DNA of 7,585 nucleotides, taken from contig CANQLO010000050.1 of assembly GCA_947624715.1 (NCBI GenBank), positions 1 through 7,585 on the forward strand, written 5' to 3'. Origin of the DNA: an uncultured Clostridia bacterium. Its GTDB lineage: Bacteria > Bacillota_A > Clostridia > TANB77 > CAG-508. Below, one piece after another: positions 1 through 6,703 of this stretch. Numbering within the stretch: the stretch's first letter is position 1; every line of letters starts with the position of its first letter. The notes beneath the pieces were generated by a model. The model made no database searches. It was given only the letters and a program-made list of their open reading frames with translations, and was not told the DNA's origin. Both the position numbers and the translations under genes were made by a program.

Positions 1-593
1 ACTTGGAACACAATTAAACCATCTTTTTCATCAACTGCAACTGGTTTCTTTGTTTTAGCACCAGTTCCCTTAAGTTCACACTTAACAGTGCCCTTAGGTT
101 GTCCTTTTGCCTCTTCAATATAAAGTGGCAAGAAATTTCCTGTGTTCTCATCAGATTTACTTGAAAATTCTGTCCAATTTTTCACATGTTTCAAAGCACC
201 TGTTACATTATCACCATCTAAACTTGCATTTTCACATAAATCTTGAACAGTTTTTTCACCTAAATTTAAAGAAGTTTCCCCACTTGGAATACTTACTTTT
301 ATGTCATCTTTAATTATAGTAAGACTAAAATCAGTTGATTCTTTTTCTTTACTATTTTTATCAGTAACCTTTACTTTAGCTGTATAAGTTCTTGTTTCTG
401 TAAGGTTTTCCTTAAGCTTTACTTTTGTTTCTTCAACTTTAAACTTATCAGCATCTGTACCAGTTAATTCATAAGAATAAGGCTCTGTTCCACCATCTAC
501 AACAACAGAACCTATTTCCTTATCGGTTACTGCATCTGATACTTTTAATGATTCAGATGTAATATTAACTGTTACAGAGTTAATATCGCCCAT
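1..593 (-). CDS. Ig/cadherin-like capsid extension or head decoration protein (partial, 3' end outside window)
   Basis: The frame is open from 593 to the left edge (197 codons seen, no stop). Residues 1-95 look like one bacterial cadherin/Ig-like beta-sandwich: a Thr/Val-rich start, a TDADKFKVE stretch, then YTAKVKVTDKN and a closing FSLTI strand. Residues 96 onward (PSGETSLNLGEKTV, later WTEFSSKSDENTGNFLPLYI and DEKDGLIVFQV) resemble, from memory, decoration/head-fibre domains that follow phage capsid genes. It directly follows the capsid gene in the +1 frame. The only plausible start, ATG at 593, has no ribosome binding site at normal distance (AGGAG lies about 24 nt upstream) and sits inside a small hairpin. 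The frame is open back to 620, so I infer synthesis mainly as a capsid fusion through a frameshift at 604-609. The role would be display on the outer head surface, perhaps binding host surface glycans. The family call is moderate; the reading frame is certain. Confidence 0.75.
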   Translation of the reverse strand, partial: MGDINSVTVNITSESLKVSDAVTDKEIGSVVVDGGTEPYSYELTGTDADKFKVEETKVKLKENLTETRTYTAKVKVTDKNSKEKESTDFSLTIIKDDIKVSIPSGETSLNLGEKTVQDLCENASLDGDNVTGALKHVKNWTEFSSKSDENTGNFLPLYIEEAKGQPKGTVKCELKGTGAKTKKPVAVDEKDGLIVFQ

Positions 594-609
594 TGTGGGC
601 TCACTAGGG
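588..609 (-). promoter_or_regulatory. Candidate +1 programmed frameshift site (CCC-TAG plus downstream hairpin)
   Basis: On the minus strand the capsid gene ends ACA-CCC-TAG (CCC 609-607, TAG 606-604). If the proline tRNA on CCC moves one base to CCT, reading continues AGT-GAG-CCC-ACA-ATG-GGC without a stop into the Ig-like frame, giving a junction TP-SEPTMGDINS. Three nucleotides after the stop comes a perfect 5-bp hairpin, GCCCA-CAA-TGGGC (600-588), that could pause ribosomes. Slippage at a proline codon ending the capsid gene is known from Listeria phage PSA, and frameshift-appended Ig domains are common in phages. No protein evidence is available here. Confidence 0.6.
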
Positions 610-1791
610 TGTTTGCTCTCCTACAGTTTTAACAGTAATATAAGCAGGATCTACTTTTGAAATGTCTAATACAATAGCTGATGTATTATCTTCAGCTTTT
701 CCAAATCCAAACATTTTTGACTTATAAACTCTTTTATCTTCTAAAAATTTAAACTCATCACTATATTCTAATGATGCATTTTTAGAAGCACCTACTCCAA
801 AGAAATATTCTGGTAAAATACAAAGAATTGCCTCACCTTCATCTAATACATTAGATTGAATAACTTCTGTTGGGAATGGGAATAAGTTATTTTTATAAGT
901 TCCATCAGCTGCTTGAACAGTTGTAGCTGGAATAATTTTCTTTAAGTAATCAATAGGATTAACTATTAATTGTACTTCTACAAGTTTTCTAATTTTGTTG
1001 TTCTCTTTCTTAACTAAATGATCAGCAATTAATGAACAATAGTCTTTAATTGAGAAATTTGTAACAGTTATTTTTGATTTTTCAGGATATCCAGTTTCTT
1101 CATTTACTGATACTCCTTTATGAACATCTCTATTTAATCCAACAGGTTCTCCTTTAACACCTTTTCCTTTAAGGATACCAAATTCTAATCCTGCTGCTAA
1201 AGCTTCTTTTAAGATAGTTCTAACATAACTGTCTAAGAAAACTGGACCTAATTCTAGCATATCTAATGCAATTACAATAAATGCACTAAGTTTGCCTTGA
1301 ATAATATCTATGCTCTTGAAAGAACTTTCAATTTGTTTAGTAATTTCAGCATTGATTTCTCCCCAGATAGCCTTATCAGCTGTATGGTCATTTAATAACC
1401 ATTTAGTTAAATATTTAACATCTTTAAAATTAATTCTACTTAATAGTGGATGTTCATCTACTAAATCTTTATATACATCTTCGTAAATTGTTTCTGGCAT
1501 TCCACCATCAGTTTTAATTAAATCTTCTAAAGCTTGTTTTGGATTACTAGATTTTGCCGTTTCAATAAACTTCTCATAAAATTTCTTTTCTTCACTTGTA
1601 AGGACTCTATATCCTCTTTCAGATAATATTTTTTTGTCGTTAGATTCAATAACTGCTTTATAATCACTTTCCATCTTCTTCACTAAAGTTGTATGGAAAT
1701 CTTGAAATGCAGATTGAATCTTCTTGTCATCTCCACTTTTAATGGCATCCATTATAGCATTTGAAAACTTTTGTTCTTCATCAAAATTCAT
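604..1791 (-). CDS. Major capsid protein, HK97 fold
   Basis: This 395-residue protein should form the hexamers and pentamers of the icosahedral head. Residues 1-95 are charged and predicted helical (SEEKKFYEKFIETA), fitting the N-terminal delta/scaffolding domain that HK97-type proheads remove by proteolysis. Residues 112-122 (DEHPLLSRINF) and the stretch EFGILKGKGVKGEPVGL (203-219) match the N-arm and P-domain patterns typical of the phage_capsid family. Its length is normal for a capsid that carries its own delta domain, and no separate scaffold gene is seen. The start ATG at 1791 overlaps the protease stop (ATGA, 4 bp) and has GGAG 8 nt upstream. The gene follows portal and protease in standard order. 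It ends at CCC-TAG, where a fraction of ribosomes may shift +1 into the downstream Ig-like frame, giving a long minor form. Confidence 0.9.
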   Translation of the reverse strand: MNFDEEQKFSNAIMDAIKSGDDKKIQSAFQDFHTTLVKKMESDYKAVIESNDKKILSERGYRVLTSEEKKFYEKFIETAKSSNPKQALEDLIKTDGGMPETIYEDVYKDLVDEHPLLSRINFKDVKYLTKWLLNDHTADKAIWGEINAEITKQIESSFKSIDIIQGKLSAFIVIALDMLELGPVFLDSYVRTILKEALAAGLEFGILKGKGVKGEPVGLNRDVHKGVSVNEETGYPEKSKITVTNFSIKDYCSLIADHLVKKENNKIRKLVEVQLIVNPIDYLKKIIPATTVQAADGTYKNNLFPFPTEVIQSNVLDEGEAILCILPEYFFGVGASKNASLEYSDEFKFLEDKRVYKSKMFGFGKAEDNTSAIVLDISKVDPAYITVKTVGEQTP

Positions 1792-2645
1792 TTTAACATC
1801 TCCTTTTCTAAATTTTTTAAGAACAAAGCAACCATTTTTATTGCTTTTTCATTAGGATTTTCCACACCATCTACATTATCTGATTCTTTCATTTCTTCAT
1901 CACTTGTTTTATCTGAATTCGTATCAACATTCAAATTTTCTTCTTGATTTGAATTATCTTTTTGTTCTTCTTCATCTGTAGAAGAAACTTCAAAAGTTGA
2001 ATTCGAATTACATTCATCTTTAACATTCAAATTTAAAGCCATGTTAATTATTTTTTTCTTAACACTCTGACTTGCATGTTCTTCTTCGCCATCTTCTTCA
2101 TTTGATGTTGCAAAGCCCATCTCTAAAGCTTCTTGAGGTGATATCCAAGTTTCATTATCTAATAATTCTTTTAATCTTTCCAAAGTAATATTTACATGTT
2201 CCATGTAAGCATTTATAGAACATTGACCAATTTTATCTAAATCTTCGGCTTGTTTTCTTAATTCAGAAGAATTACCAACAATAAAAACATATGGATTATG
2301 AATCATTAAACATGAAGTTGTTGGCATAATTCTTTCATCTCCAGCCATAAATATTACACTTGCTATTGAACAAGCAAAACCATCAACATGTGTTCTAATT
2401 TTAGCCTTATGTCTTTTCAAAGCATTATATATTGCTAAACCTTCGGCAACTTCTCCTCCATAAGAATTTATATAAACATCTATAACACTTACATTACCCA
2501 ATTCTTCGAGTTTCTTAGATAAGAGATAACTAGACATTTCTCCAGCTGGCTCATAAGCAAAAGAGCAAATATCACCAAAAATATTAAGAACAGCACTATC
2601 TTCATTTTGAACTAAAGAGTAATACATCTTATTTTTATTATTCAT
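1788..2645 (-). CDS. ClpP-like (S14) prohead maturation protease
   Basis: The product is a serine peptidase of the ClpP/S14 family, expected to trim the capsid delta domain inside the prohead. Counting from ATG at 2645 (285 residues), the nucleophile is Ser93 in GFACSIASVIFMAG and the histidine is His116 in SCLMIHNP. The third ClpP catalytic residue aligns with Glu165 in NETWISPQEALEMGF rather than Asp, which I recall as usual in phage members. The ClpP core ends near residue 180. An acidic, Asn/Glu/Ser-rich low-complexity stretch of about 80 residues follows, then a short basic amphipathic end (KMVALFLKNLEKEMLK); this tail might assist scaffolding or bind the capsid. I chose ATG 2645 over the GTG at 2654 because GGAGG lies 8 nt before the ATG and the GTG falls inside that signal. 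It overlaps the portal stop by 8 bp and the capsid start by 4 bp. Confidence 0.9.
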   Translation of the reverse strand: MNNKNKMYYSLVQNEDSAVLNIFGDICSFAYEPAGEMSSYLLSKKLEELGNVSVIDVYINSYGGEVAEGLAIYNALKRHKAKIRTHVDGFACSIASVIFMAGDERIMPTTSCLMIHNPYVFIVGNSSELRKQAEDLDKIGQCSINAYMEHVNITLERLKELLDNETWISPQEALEMGFATSNEEDGEEEHASQSVKKKIINMALNLNVKDECNSNSTFEVSSTDEEEQKDNSNQEENLNVDTNSDKTSDEEMKESDNVDGVENPNEKAIKMVALFLKNLEKEMLK

Positions 2646-3921
2646 TGTTACCACCTCCCTTCTTTGTACTATCTAAATCATTATTTGAATTATTTGTAGA
2701 GGTATTATCATTATTACTAAAATTTTCATCTTCAACAAAAGTATTTGCATTTTCATTGTTATTGTTGTTAACTGCTTCCATCATTTCTTCAATCTTAGAA
2801 TAATTTTTTGTCATCCAATATTGTTTAGAAAATTCCGTATTTATTATTGGAAGATTTATCATTTTTCTTACTTCATCGATATTAGAAACTCCGTTAGAAA
2901 TTAATTTTTCAACTCCGTTAGCTATATCAAAAATATCTTTGTAATTGATAGATGATATATCAACTTCGACTTTATTATTGGCCAAAATCTCTGCTTCCGT
3001 AAACAAATTTCTTGTAATTTCTTCACCTATCATTTTAGCTATTGGTTTTACTGTAAAAGTAATAAATTGATTGGCTACTTCTTTTAGATTAGAAACATTA
3101 CCATACATCATTGATGGAGGCATTTTAAAAGTTTGAGCAACCATATCAAAAATATCTTTTCTTAAATTTCTAATATCAGATGAATCTGTTTTATCGTTTC
3201 CATTATCAAATTTTTCTAAAACATAACCATTTAATTCTGGAAAAACACCTTCATCTCCTGTTATGAAGTCTTTTAATTGTGTCTCAACATAATTTTTAAA
3301 ATCAGCTTCAAAATTTGGCTCTCCTTGTTTCATGACATCAACTTTTAATTTCCATTTATTATTTATTGATTTTTGATAAACTTTCATTGCATCTGAAACC
3401 ATTTTTTTATACTTATCATTAATTGAATCTAAAATTGATTTTACTTTTTCATCATCTAATTCAAAATAAAAAGAAGTCTCTCTTGTAAACCTCTCTTTTA
3501 TACAGTGATTTTGAATAGTTACATTGTCAAACTCATATCCCAAAATAGAATCATTTGCTAAATTATAACTACTAGCAAAATATATATTATCTAAATATCT
3601 AATCACTAATGACTTACCTTCCAAAACTAATTTTTTTGTAAACATATATTTTAGTCTTGTAGCTGTATCATTAGGATTAGGATTAATATTAAGTTTATAA
3701 TATGTTCGATTTTTAACCTCTTTTTTATCGTTATCATAAATTTTAAATTCACAAGTAGAAATTGCTGAAGCTATATAAGTAGAAACTATATATAAAGCCA
3801 ATTTCATAAATTTTATTTCATTTATTTTATTGCAACAAACTGCTTTAATTTCTGCTTTATCAACCTCTTTATCTAAATAATCATATAAATTATCGTTTTT
3901 ATCTTTAGAAAATAGTCCCAT
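2638..3921 (-). CDS. Phage portal protein, HK97 family
   Basis: This 427-residue protein would form the dodecameric ring at one head vertex, the channel for DNA entry and the docking point for terminase and connector. Family patterns include an N-terminal hydrophobic helix (LALYIVSTYIASAIS, 41-55), the LNINPNPNDTAT and FTKKLVLEGKSLVI stretch (77-107), and the segment FKMPPSMMYGNVSNLKE (265-281), where HK97-type portals carry an almost identical 'PP.mlG' pattern. The region after that (VANQFITFTVKPIAKMI) corresponds to the long channel helix. The C-terminal 45 residues are asparagine-rich and low-complexity, ending KKGGGNNE; such tails are often poorly conserved. The start ATG at 3921 has AGGAGG 5 nt upstream, and that signal overlaps the terminase stop codon (TAGGAGG). 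It lies 9 nt after the large terminase and overlaps the protease start by 8 bp. Confidence 0.92.
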   Translation of the reverse strand: MGLFSKDKNDNLYDYLDKEVDKAEIKAVCCNKINEIKFMKLALYIVSTYIASAISTCEFKIYDNDKKEVKNRTYYKLNINPNPNDTATRLKYMFTKKLVLEGKSLVIRYLDNIYFASSYNLANDSILGYEFDNVTIQNHCIKERFTRETSFYFELDDEKVKSILDSINDKYKKMVSDAMKVYQKSINNKWKLKVDVMKQGEPNFEADFKNYVETQLKDFITGDEGVFPELNGYVLEKFDNGNDKTDSSDIRNLRKDIFDMVAQTFKMPPSMMYGNVSNLKEVANQFITFTVKPIAKMIGEEITRNLFTEAEILANNKVEVDISSINYKDIFDIANGVEKLISNGVSNIDEVRKMINLPIINTEFSKQYWMTKNYSKIEEMMEAVNNNNNENANTFVEDENFSNNDNTSTNNSNNDLDSTKKGGGNNE

Positions 3922-3930
3922 ATATACCTC

Positions 3931-5631
3931 CTAGAATCTTATTATTGGCATAAATTTTACTTTAGGTGTCTCCAATTCTACATCTAAAGTTAATACCATA
4001 CTATGAACAAAGGCCATGAAAGGATCTGTCTTTCTTGACTTCGGTTCTATCTTTTCATATACATAGTTATTATTTGGTCTTGGTGATAATTTTGCATTCC
4101 ATGTAGCCCAACGCATTAAAGGATCTTCTCCCCAAACAATACTATGAGTATTAAAGGCACTTGAAATAGTATTAATAGTCATCATAATATCACTTGGTCT
4201 AACTCGTTTAACTCTAGTTTTATCTTCCTCATCATAGCCTATAGCTTTCAAAGCTTTACTAATATCAGCAAATCTATAATGGTCAGCTGCTACTTTTATA
4301 ATATTATATTTTTGCCTCTGCTCTATAAGCCAATCAGTAATTAATGTTGGTCTTATTTCTGGTTCATCAACAAAAGTTAGTAAACCAGCCTTTTCCCAAT
4401 CTTTTAAAGGTACTTTGATTCTTGGTAAGTCTCTTGATTTACTGCAAACCCATGTATGTTTAATACAATAATAATTTGAATCTTTTTTAAATGTTAAACA
4501 TACTGAAGCAAAATCATCAAATGTAGAAAAGTCTATACCAGCTACACATTTCATTCCAGTTAAATCCGGTATTTTTCTTTCAACAATATTTCCATCTGAA
4601 TCTTCCTCTTGACCTGTTGCTAATATATTTTCCCAAGATGTTACTTGATTTTCATTTGCCATTTGAGGCATATTCATTCTTTTAGTCATGAATGAAGAAT
4701 TACCAATAGGATCCATAACATAATCATTGTACTCTTTTTTCATTTCTTCTAATAAACTTATTCGATATTCAAGAGAAGGATTAGCTTTTTCCCACATTTT
4801 AATATCATTAATTTCCTTCTCATCATCTAATTTACACATAAAAGGTAACAAGCCATTATCAGAAGTACGGCCATATAAAATATTTAAAGATCTTTCTTTT
4901 AATTTGTCTAAAGGACCATCTCTGACATCTCCATCGGTTGTAGTTATTGTTCTTCTGGGATTATCTTTCTTACCAAGTGCTGTTGTAAATACTTTGATAT
5001 TCTCATAGTTTGTGTATGCATGATACTCATCAAAATTTACTGCACCACTCCGTAGCCCATCTTTACTTTTAGCATTATTGGTCCTAAATTTAATTGTACT
5101 ATTAGTTTTTTTGTTGGTTATTGAGGTTTTATTCCAATGAAAATTTCTTTTAAATATTTTTTTATATTCATTATTAGTTGTATTTTCCAAAATGTTATAT
5201 ATATCATCAAATGTTATCATAGCCTGCTCTTCACTTGTTGCACATATATCAATGTCATATTCTGTAATACCATGAGTAGGTGATATAGCACACCAATCTT
5301 CAAAAGCAAGATAATAGTTTTTACCTGTTCCTCTACCTGTATATATAAATAATTCTGGCCATCTTGGTAATCCATTTTGTTTAAATACACAATAATGTAA
5401 AACAAAGACAAATCTTTCCCATTCAAAAAGTGCATTTGGAAAATATTTTTCATAACTGAAATACTTATCAATTTGCTCTTCTGAATAAATAAGAATCTCT
5501 GTCTTAAATACATTTTCTAAATAATCGATTAATAATAATCGTTCTTTATTTACTACAGTTGGATTTTTTTTAATTTTATCAATATAAATTTTTACATGTT
5601 TTGGGAATGGTGTTTTATAGTTCATCTCCAT
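3931..5631 (-). CDS. Terminase large subunit (Terminase_1 type ATPase-nuclease)
   Basis: This is the packaging motor: an N-terminal ATPase pumps DNA and a C-terminal RNase H-like nuclease cuts concatemers. Counting from ATG 5631 (566 residues), Walker A is TGRGTGKN (98-105), Asn replacing the usual Ser/Thr. Walker B is AVNFDEYH (197-204) with Asp201/Glu202, and the coupling motif is TITTTDG (228-234). The nuclease has Asp367 in AGIDFST, Asp450 in AADHYRFADI and Asp536 in KTDPFMAFVHS, the expected acidic triad, so both activities look intact. Length is normal for the family. The start is uncertain: GTG 5640, ATG 5631 and ATG 5625 all overlap the small-subunit gene and none has a good ribosome binding site, implying coupling to small-subunit translation. 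I took the first ATG. It lies between the small terminase and portal genes, with the portal signal overlapping its stop. Confidence 0.93.
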   Translation of the reverse strand: MEMNYKTPFPKHVKIYIDKIKKNPTVVNKERLLLIDYLENVFKTEILIYSEEQIDKYFSYEKYFPNALFEWERFVFVLHYCVFKQNGLPRWPELFIYTGRGTGKNYYLAFEDWCAISPTHGITEYDIDICATSEEQAMITFDDIYNILENTTNNEYKKIFKRNFHWNKTSITNKKTNSTIKFRTNNAKSKDGLRSGAVNFDEYHAYTNYENIKVFTTALGKKDNPRRTITTTDGDVRDGPLDKLKERSLNILYGRTSDNGLLPFMCKLDDEKEINDIKMWEKANPSLEYRISLLEEMKKEYNDYVMDPIGNSSFMTKRMNMPQMANENQVTSWENILATGQEEDSDGNIVERKIPDLTGMKCVAGIDFSTFDDFASVCLTFKKDSNYYCIKHTWVCSKSRDLPRIKVPLKDWEKAGLLTFVDEPEIRPTLITDWLIEQRQKYNIIKVAADHYRFADISKALKAIGYDEEDKTRVKRVRPSDIMMTINTISSAFNTHSIVWGEDPLMRWATWNAKLSPRPNNNYVYEKIEPKSRKTDPFMAFVHSMVLTLDVELETPKVKFMPIIRF

Positions 5632-5971
5632 CAGAACCACTTACACTATCTGATGGTTTTAATTCCAATGATTCTAGTAATTTCGACATTTGCTGAATCG
5701 TTTTATTTAGTTCAGCAATACTATCATTTTTCTTAATACCTTTTTGACCTCCACCATTATCCCATTTAACTGTAACTCCCCTAGCCTCTATATCTGCTTG
5801 TAATGCCTTTGCTGTAGTCCAAAGGCCCATATAATTTTCTATCATATCTAAAAAATATACAGGTGCATTACCTTCTGAATCAGATATTTGTTCGACTAAA
5901 GAACTTTTAAGTTTATAGTATTGTTCTGAATCTTTAAAATCAGCTACTGTCTTAATTTTTTGTTTAGCCAT
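5615..5971 (-). CDS. Terminase small subunit, P27 family
   Basis: This 118-residue protein would recognise the packaging site and recruit the large terminase. The C-terminal half carries the P27-family signature: an insert rich in Gly/Lys (DNGGGQKGIKKND, 71-83) followed by SIAELNKTIQQMSKLLESLELKPS (84-107), the common 'NPA...LNK..K.M.KLL.ELGL.PS' arrangement. In the N-terminal half, residues 36-65 (NAPVYFLDMIENYMGLWTTA and the ADIEARGVTVKW that follows) form the central helices. The tail after 107 is short, acidic and Ser-rich. ATG 5971 has AAGGTGG about 6 nt upstream. The gene is 12 nt downstream of the HNH gene and its end overlaps the large-subunit start, the usual HNH-TerS-TerL cassette of cos phages. 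The family assignment is from motif memory; position supports it. Confidence 0.88.
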   Translation of the reverse strand: MAKQKIKTVADFKDSEQYYKLKSSLVEQISDSEGNAPVYFLDMIENYMGLWTTAKALQADIEARGVTVKWDNGGGQKGIKKNDSIAELNKTIQQMSKLLESLELKPSDSVSGSDGDEL

Positions 5972-5983
5972 TATTCCACCTTC

Positions 5984-6352
5984 TTACCATCTTTCATCAT
6001 TTGTATATTGGTTAGATTTTTTAGAAGAAGAAATAAAACGATCATGTCGTTTGTCATGACATCTATGACATAAAGCAACTACATTTGGTTTTAGACTACC
6101 ATCAATATCAACATAAAATTTTGATAGAGCTAAATCTGGTCGAAGTCTAATAAAATTTATATGATGAACTTCTAAAGGTTCTTCTTTTGTTCCTAATGTC
6201 AATATTCCTTTTTGCTTACAATCATAGCATTCATTGTGTGATTCTTTTAAAACCTCTTCTCTTAATCTTTTCCATTCTTTTAATTTATAAAATAAATATA
6301 TCTTGTTTTTCGCTTCACAATCTCTAATAAATTTTACCAAGTCCATAAGCAT
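5984..6352 (-). CDS. HNH endonuclease of the packaging module
   Basis: This 122-residue protein has a complete zinc-supported HNH (beta-beta-alpha metal) fold: Cys42-x2-Cys45 (CYDC), the LEVHHI core with His63/His64, Asn90 in KPNVVAL, Cys95-x2-Cys98 (CHRC) and His103 in DKRH. HNH proteins encoded just before the terminase genes are known, for example in HK97, to work with the terminase in specific cos cleavage; I infer the same here, not a homing role. The N-terminal 40 residues are basic and helical and may contact DNA. ATG 6352 is chosen because AAGGA lies 5-6 nt upstream; a second in-frame ATG two codons later is less well placed. It is the first gene of the leftward operon, preceded by a structured leader (6371-6515). 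No catalytic residue appears missing. Confidence 0.9.
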   Translation of the reverse strand: MLMDLVKFIRDCEAKNKIYLFYKLKEWKRLREEVLKESHNECYDCKQKGILTLGTKEEPLEVHHINFIRLRPDLALSKFYVDIDGSLKPNVVALCHRCHDKRHDRFISSSKKSNQYTNDERW

Positions 6353-6370
6353 TAATTCCTTTTCTACTTT

Positions 6371-6411
6371 TAAGGAATAATAGCAGATGGTGGCAAATCT
6401 ATTATCCCTTA
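6371..6411 (-). other. Leader stem-loop nearest the HNH gene
   Basis: As minus-strand RNA, 6411-6399 (UAAGGGAUAAUAG) pairs with 6383-6371 (CUAUUAUUCCUUA) over 13 bp with one G-U wobble, leaving a 15-nt loop (AUUUGCCACCAUCUG). It lies 18 nt before the HNH start. It shares four nucleotides (6408-6411) with the neighbouring long stem, so the two cannot both form completely, which would permit a switch. There is no U-tract, so it is not an obvious terminator. Confidence 0.55.
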
Positions 6412-6453
6412 TAAATAGAAAAAGACATTAATATGCCTTTCCCTATTTACAAG
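6408..6453 (-). other. Long leader stem-loop, 21 bp with tetraloop, supported by G-U pairs
   Basis: As minus-strand RNA, 6453-6433 pairs with 6428-6408 over 21 consecutive positions around the loop AUUA, with four G-U wobbles and no mismatch. Read as plus-strand RNA, those four positions would be A-C mismatches. The asymmetry suggests the element acts as RNA in the leftward transcript ahead of the HNH gene. The distal arm is U-rich (UCUUUUUCUAUUU) but has no U-run after the stem, so terminator function is possible but not clear. Confidence 0.6.
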
Positions 6454-6485
6454 TTTACGAAGTTCGTATGAAACGAATCAATAAC

Positions 6486-6515
6486 CATATAGCAAAATCC
6501 TAATATTGCTATATG
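6486..6515 (-). repeat. 10-bp inverted repeat at the likely 5' end of the leftward leader
   Basis: CATATAGCAA (6486-6495) and TTGCTATATG (6506-6515) are perfect inverted copies separated by 10 nt. If the leftward promoter proposed at 6521-6531 is used, the transcript would begin at about this hairpin, which could protect the 5' end. It could equally be a protein-binding dyad, since it touches an inverted copy of the 10-bp repeat (GATACC, 6515-6520). A smaller dyad, TACGAA-G-TTCGTA, lies at 6456-6468. Confidence 0.5.
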
Positions 6516-6520
6516 ATACC

Positions 6521-6531
6521 ATTTTAACATA
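6521..6531 (-). promoter_or_regulatory. Possible leftward promoter (extended -10) for the head operon
   Basis: On the minus strand TATGT-TAAAAT gives an extended -10 (TAAAAT at 6526-6521). No good -35 sits at 16-18 nt (nearest CTTTTA/TTTTAA), consistent with a promoter that needs an activator. The tandem 10-bp repeats at 6549-6588 lie immediately upstream, where such an activator would bind. AT-rich sequence makes chance matches common, so this is weak. Confidence 0.3.
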
Positions 6532-6548
6532 TATTCACAGTATTAAAA

Positions 6549-6588
6549 GGTGTCATTCGGTATTATTTGGTGTCTTTTGGTATCATTT
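6549..6588 (-). repeat. Four tandem 10-bp repeats (consensus AAATRAYACC on minus strand)
   Basis: On the minus strand the units are AAATGATACC, AAAAGACACC, AAATAATACC and GAATGACACC, head to tail with no spacer (plus-strand units start at 6549, 6559, 6569, 6579). ACC is invariant and most differences are R/R or Y/Y. A fifth copy in the opposite orientation (ATATGATACC) lies at 6511-6520. The 10-bp period places each copy on the same DNA face, suggesting cooperative protein binding: either small-terminase sites near cos or sites for a late-gene activator. Confidence 0.7.
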
Positions 6589-6603
6589 TATAATTACATT
6601 TAT

Positions 6604-6703
6604 CAAACCTCCCCTAACACGCACAAAAAACCGTTTTGTATTAAGGGCCCTGCGTTGCCAAGAAGGTTTGTAAAAATACCCCCATAGGGTGTGTGGGGGG
6701 TAT
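6604..6703. other. GC-rich dyad-rich island: candidate cos (packaging initiation) region
   Basis: By hand count about 47% of positions 6601-6705 are G or C, far above the surrounding DNA. It holds nested dyads: CAAACCT (6604-6610) with AGGTTTG (6664-6670); ACAAAA (6623-6628) with TTTTGT (6634-6639); the palindrome AGGGCCCT (6644-6651); and ATACCCCC (6676-6683) with GGGGGTAT (6696-6703) around 12 nt. It lies upstream of the HNH-terminase genes, where cos phages carry their cut site, and no convincing gene covers it. The cut position cannot be read from sequence alone. Confidence 0.45.

Noticed and set aside
107..313. Plus-strand open frame opposite the Ig-like gene
   Set aside because: It is antisense to a clearly coding frame, has a His/Leu-rich repetitive product typical of a shadow frame, and has no start signal.
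1788..2043. Internal start in the protease gene for a nested scaffold protein
   Set aside because: In-frame internal ATGs (at the MALNLNV and MKESDNV positions) lack convincing ribosome binding sites.
4727..5008. Plus-strand open frame inside the large terminase
   Set aside because: It is antisense to the motif-rich ATPase region and has no ribosome binding site.
5217..5513. Second minus-strand open frame inside the large terminase
   Set aside because: It overlaps the Walker A region in another frame and has a low-complexity hydrophobic product; a shadow frame.
6456..6468. TACGAA-G-TTCGTA as a recombinase (lox-like) or SOS site
   Set aside because: The similarity to lox arms covers only a few bases, there is no paired arm and spacer, and the central spacing does not fit a Gram-positive SOS box.
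6371..6515. HEARO/omega RNA of an IscB-type system
   Set aside because: An HNH gene follows a structured RNA, but the protein is only 122 residues with a plain HNH domain and no RuvC-like part, and it sits in a terminase cassette.
6549..6588. Tandem repeats as a CRISPR array
   Set aside because: The units are 10 bp, contiguous and without spacers, so this is not a CRISPR.
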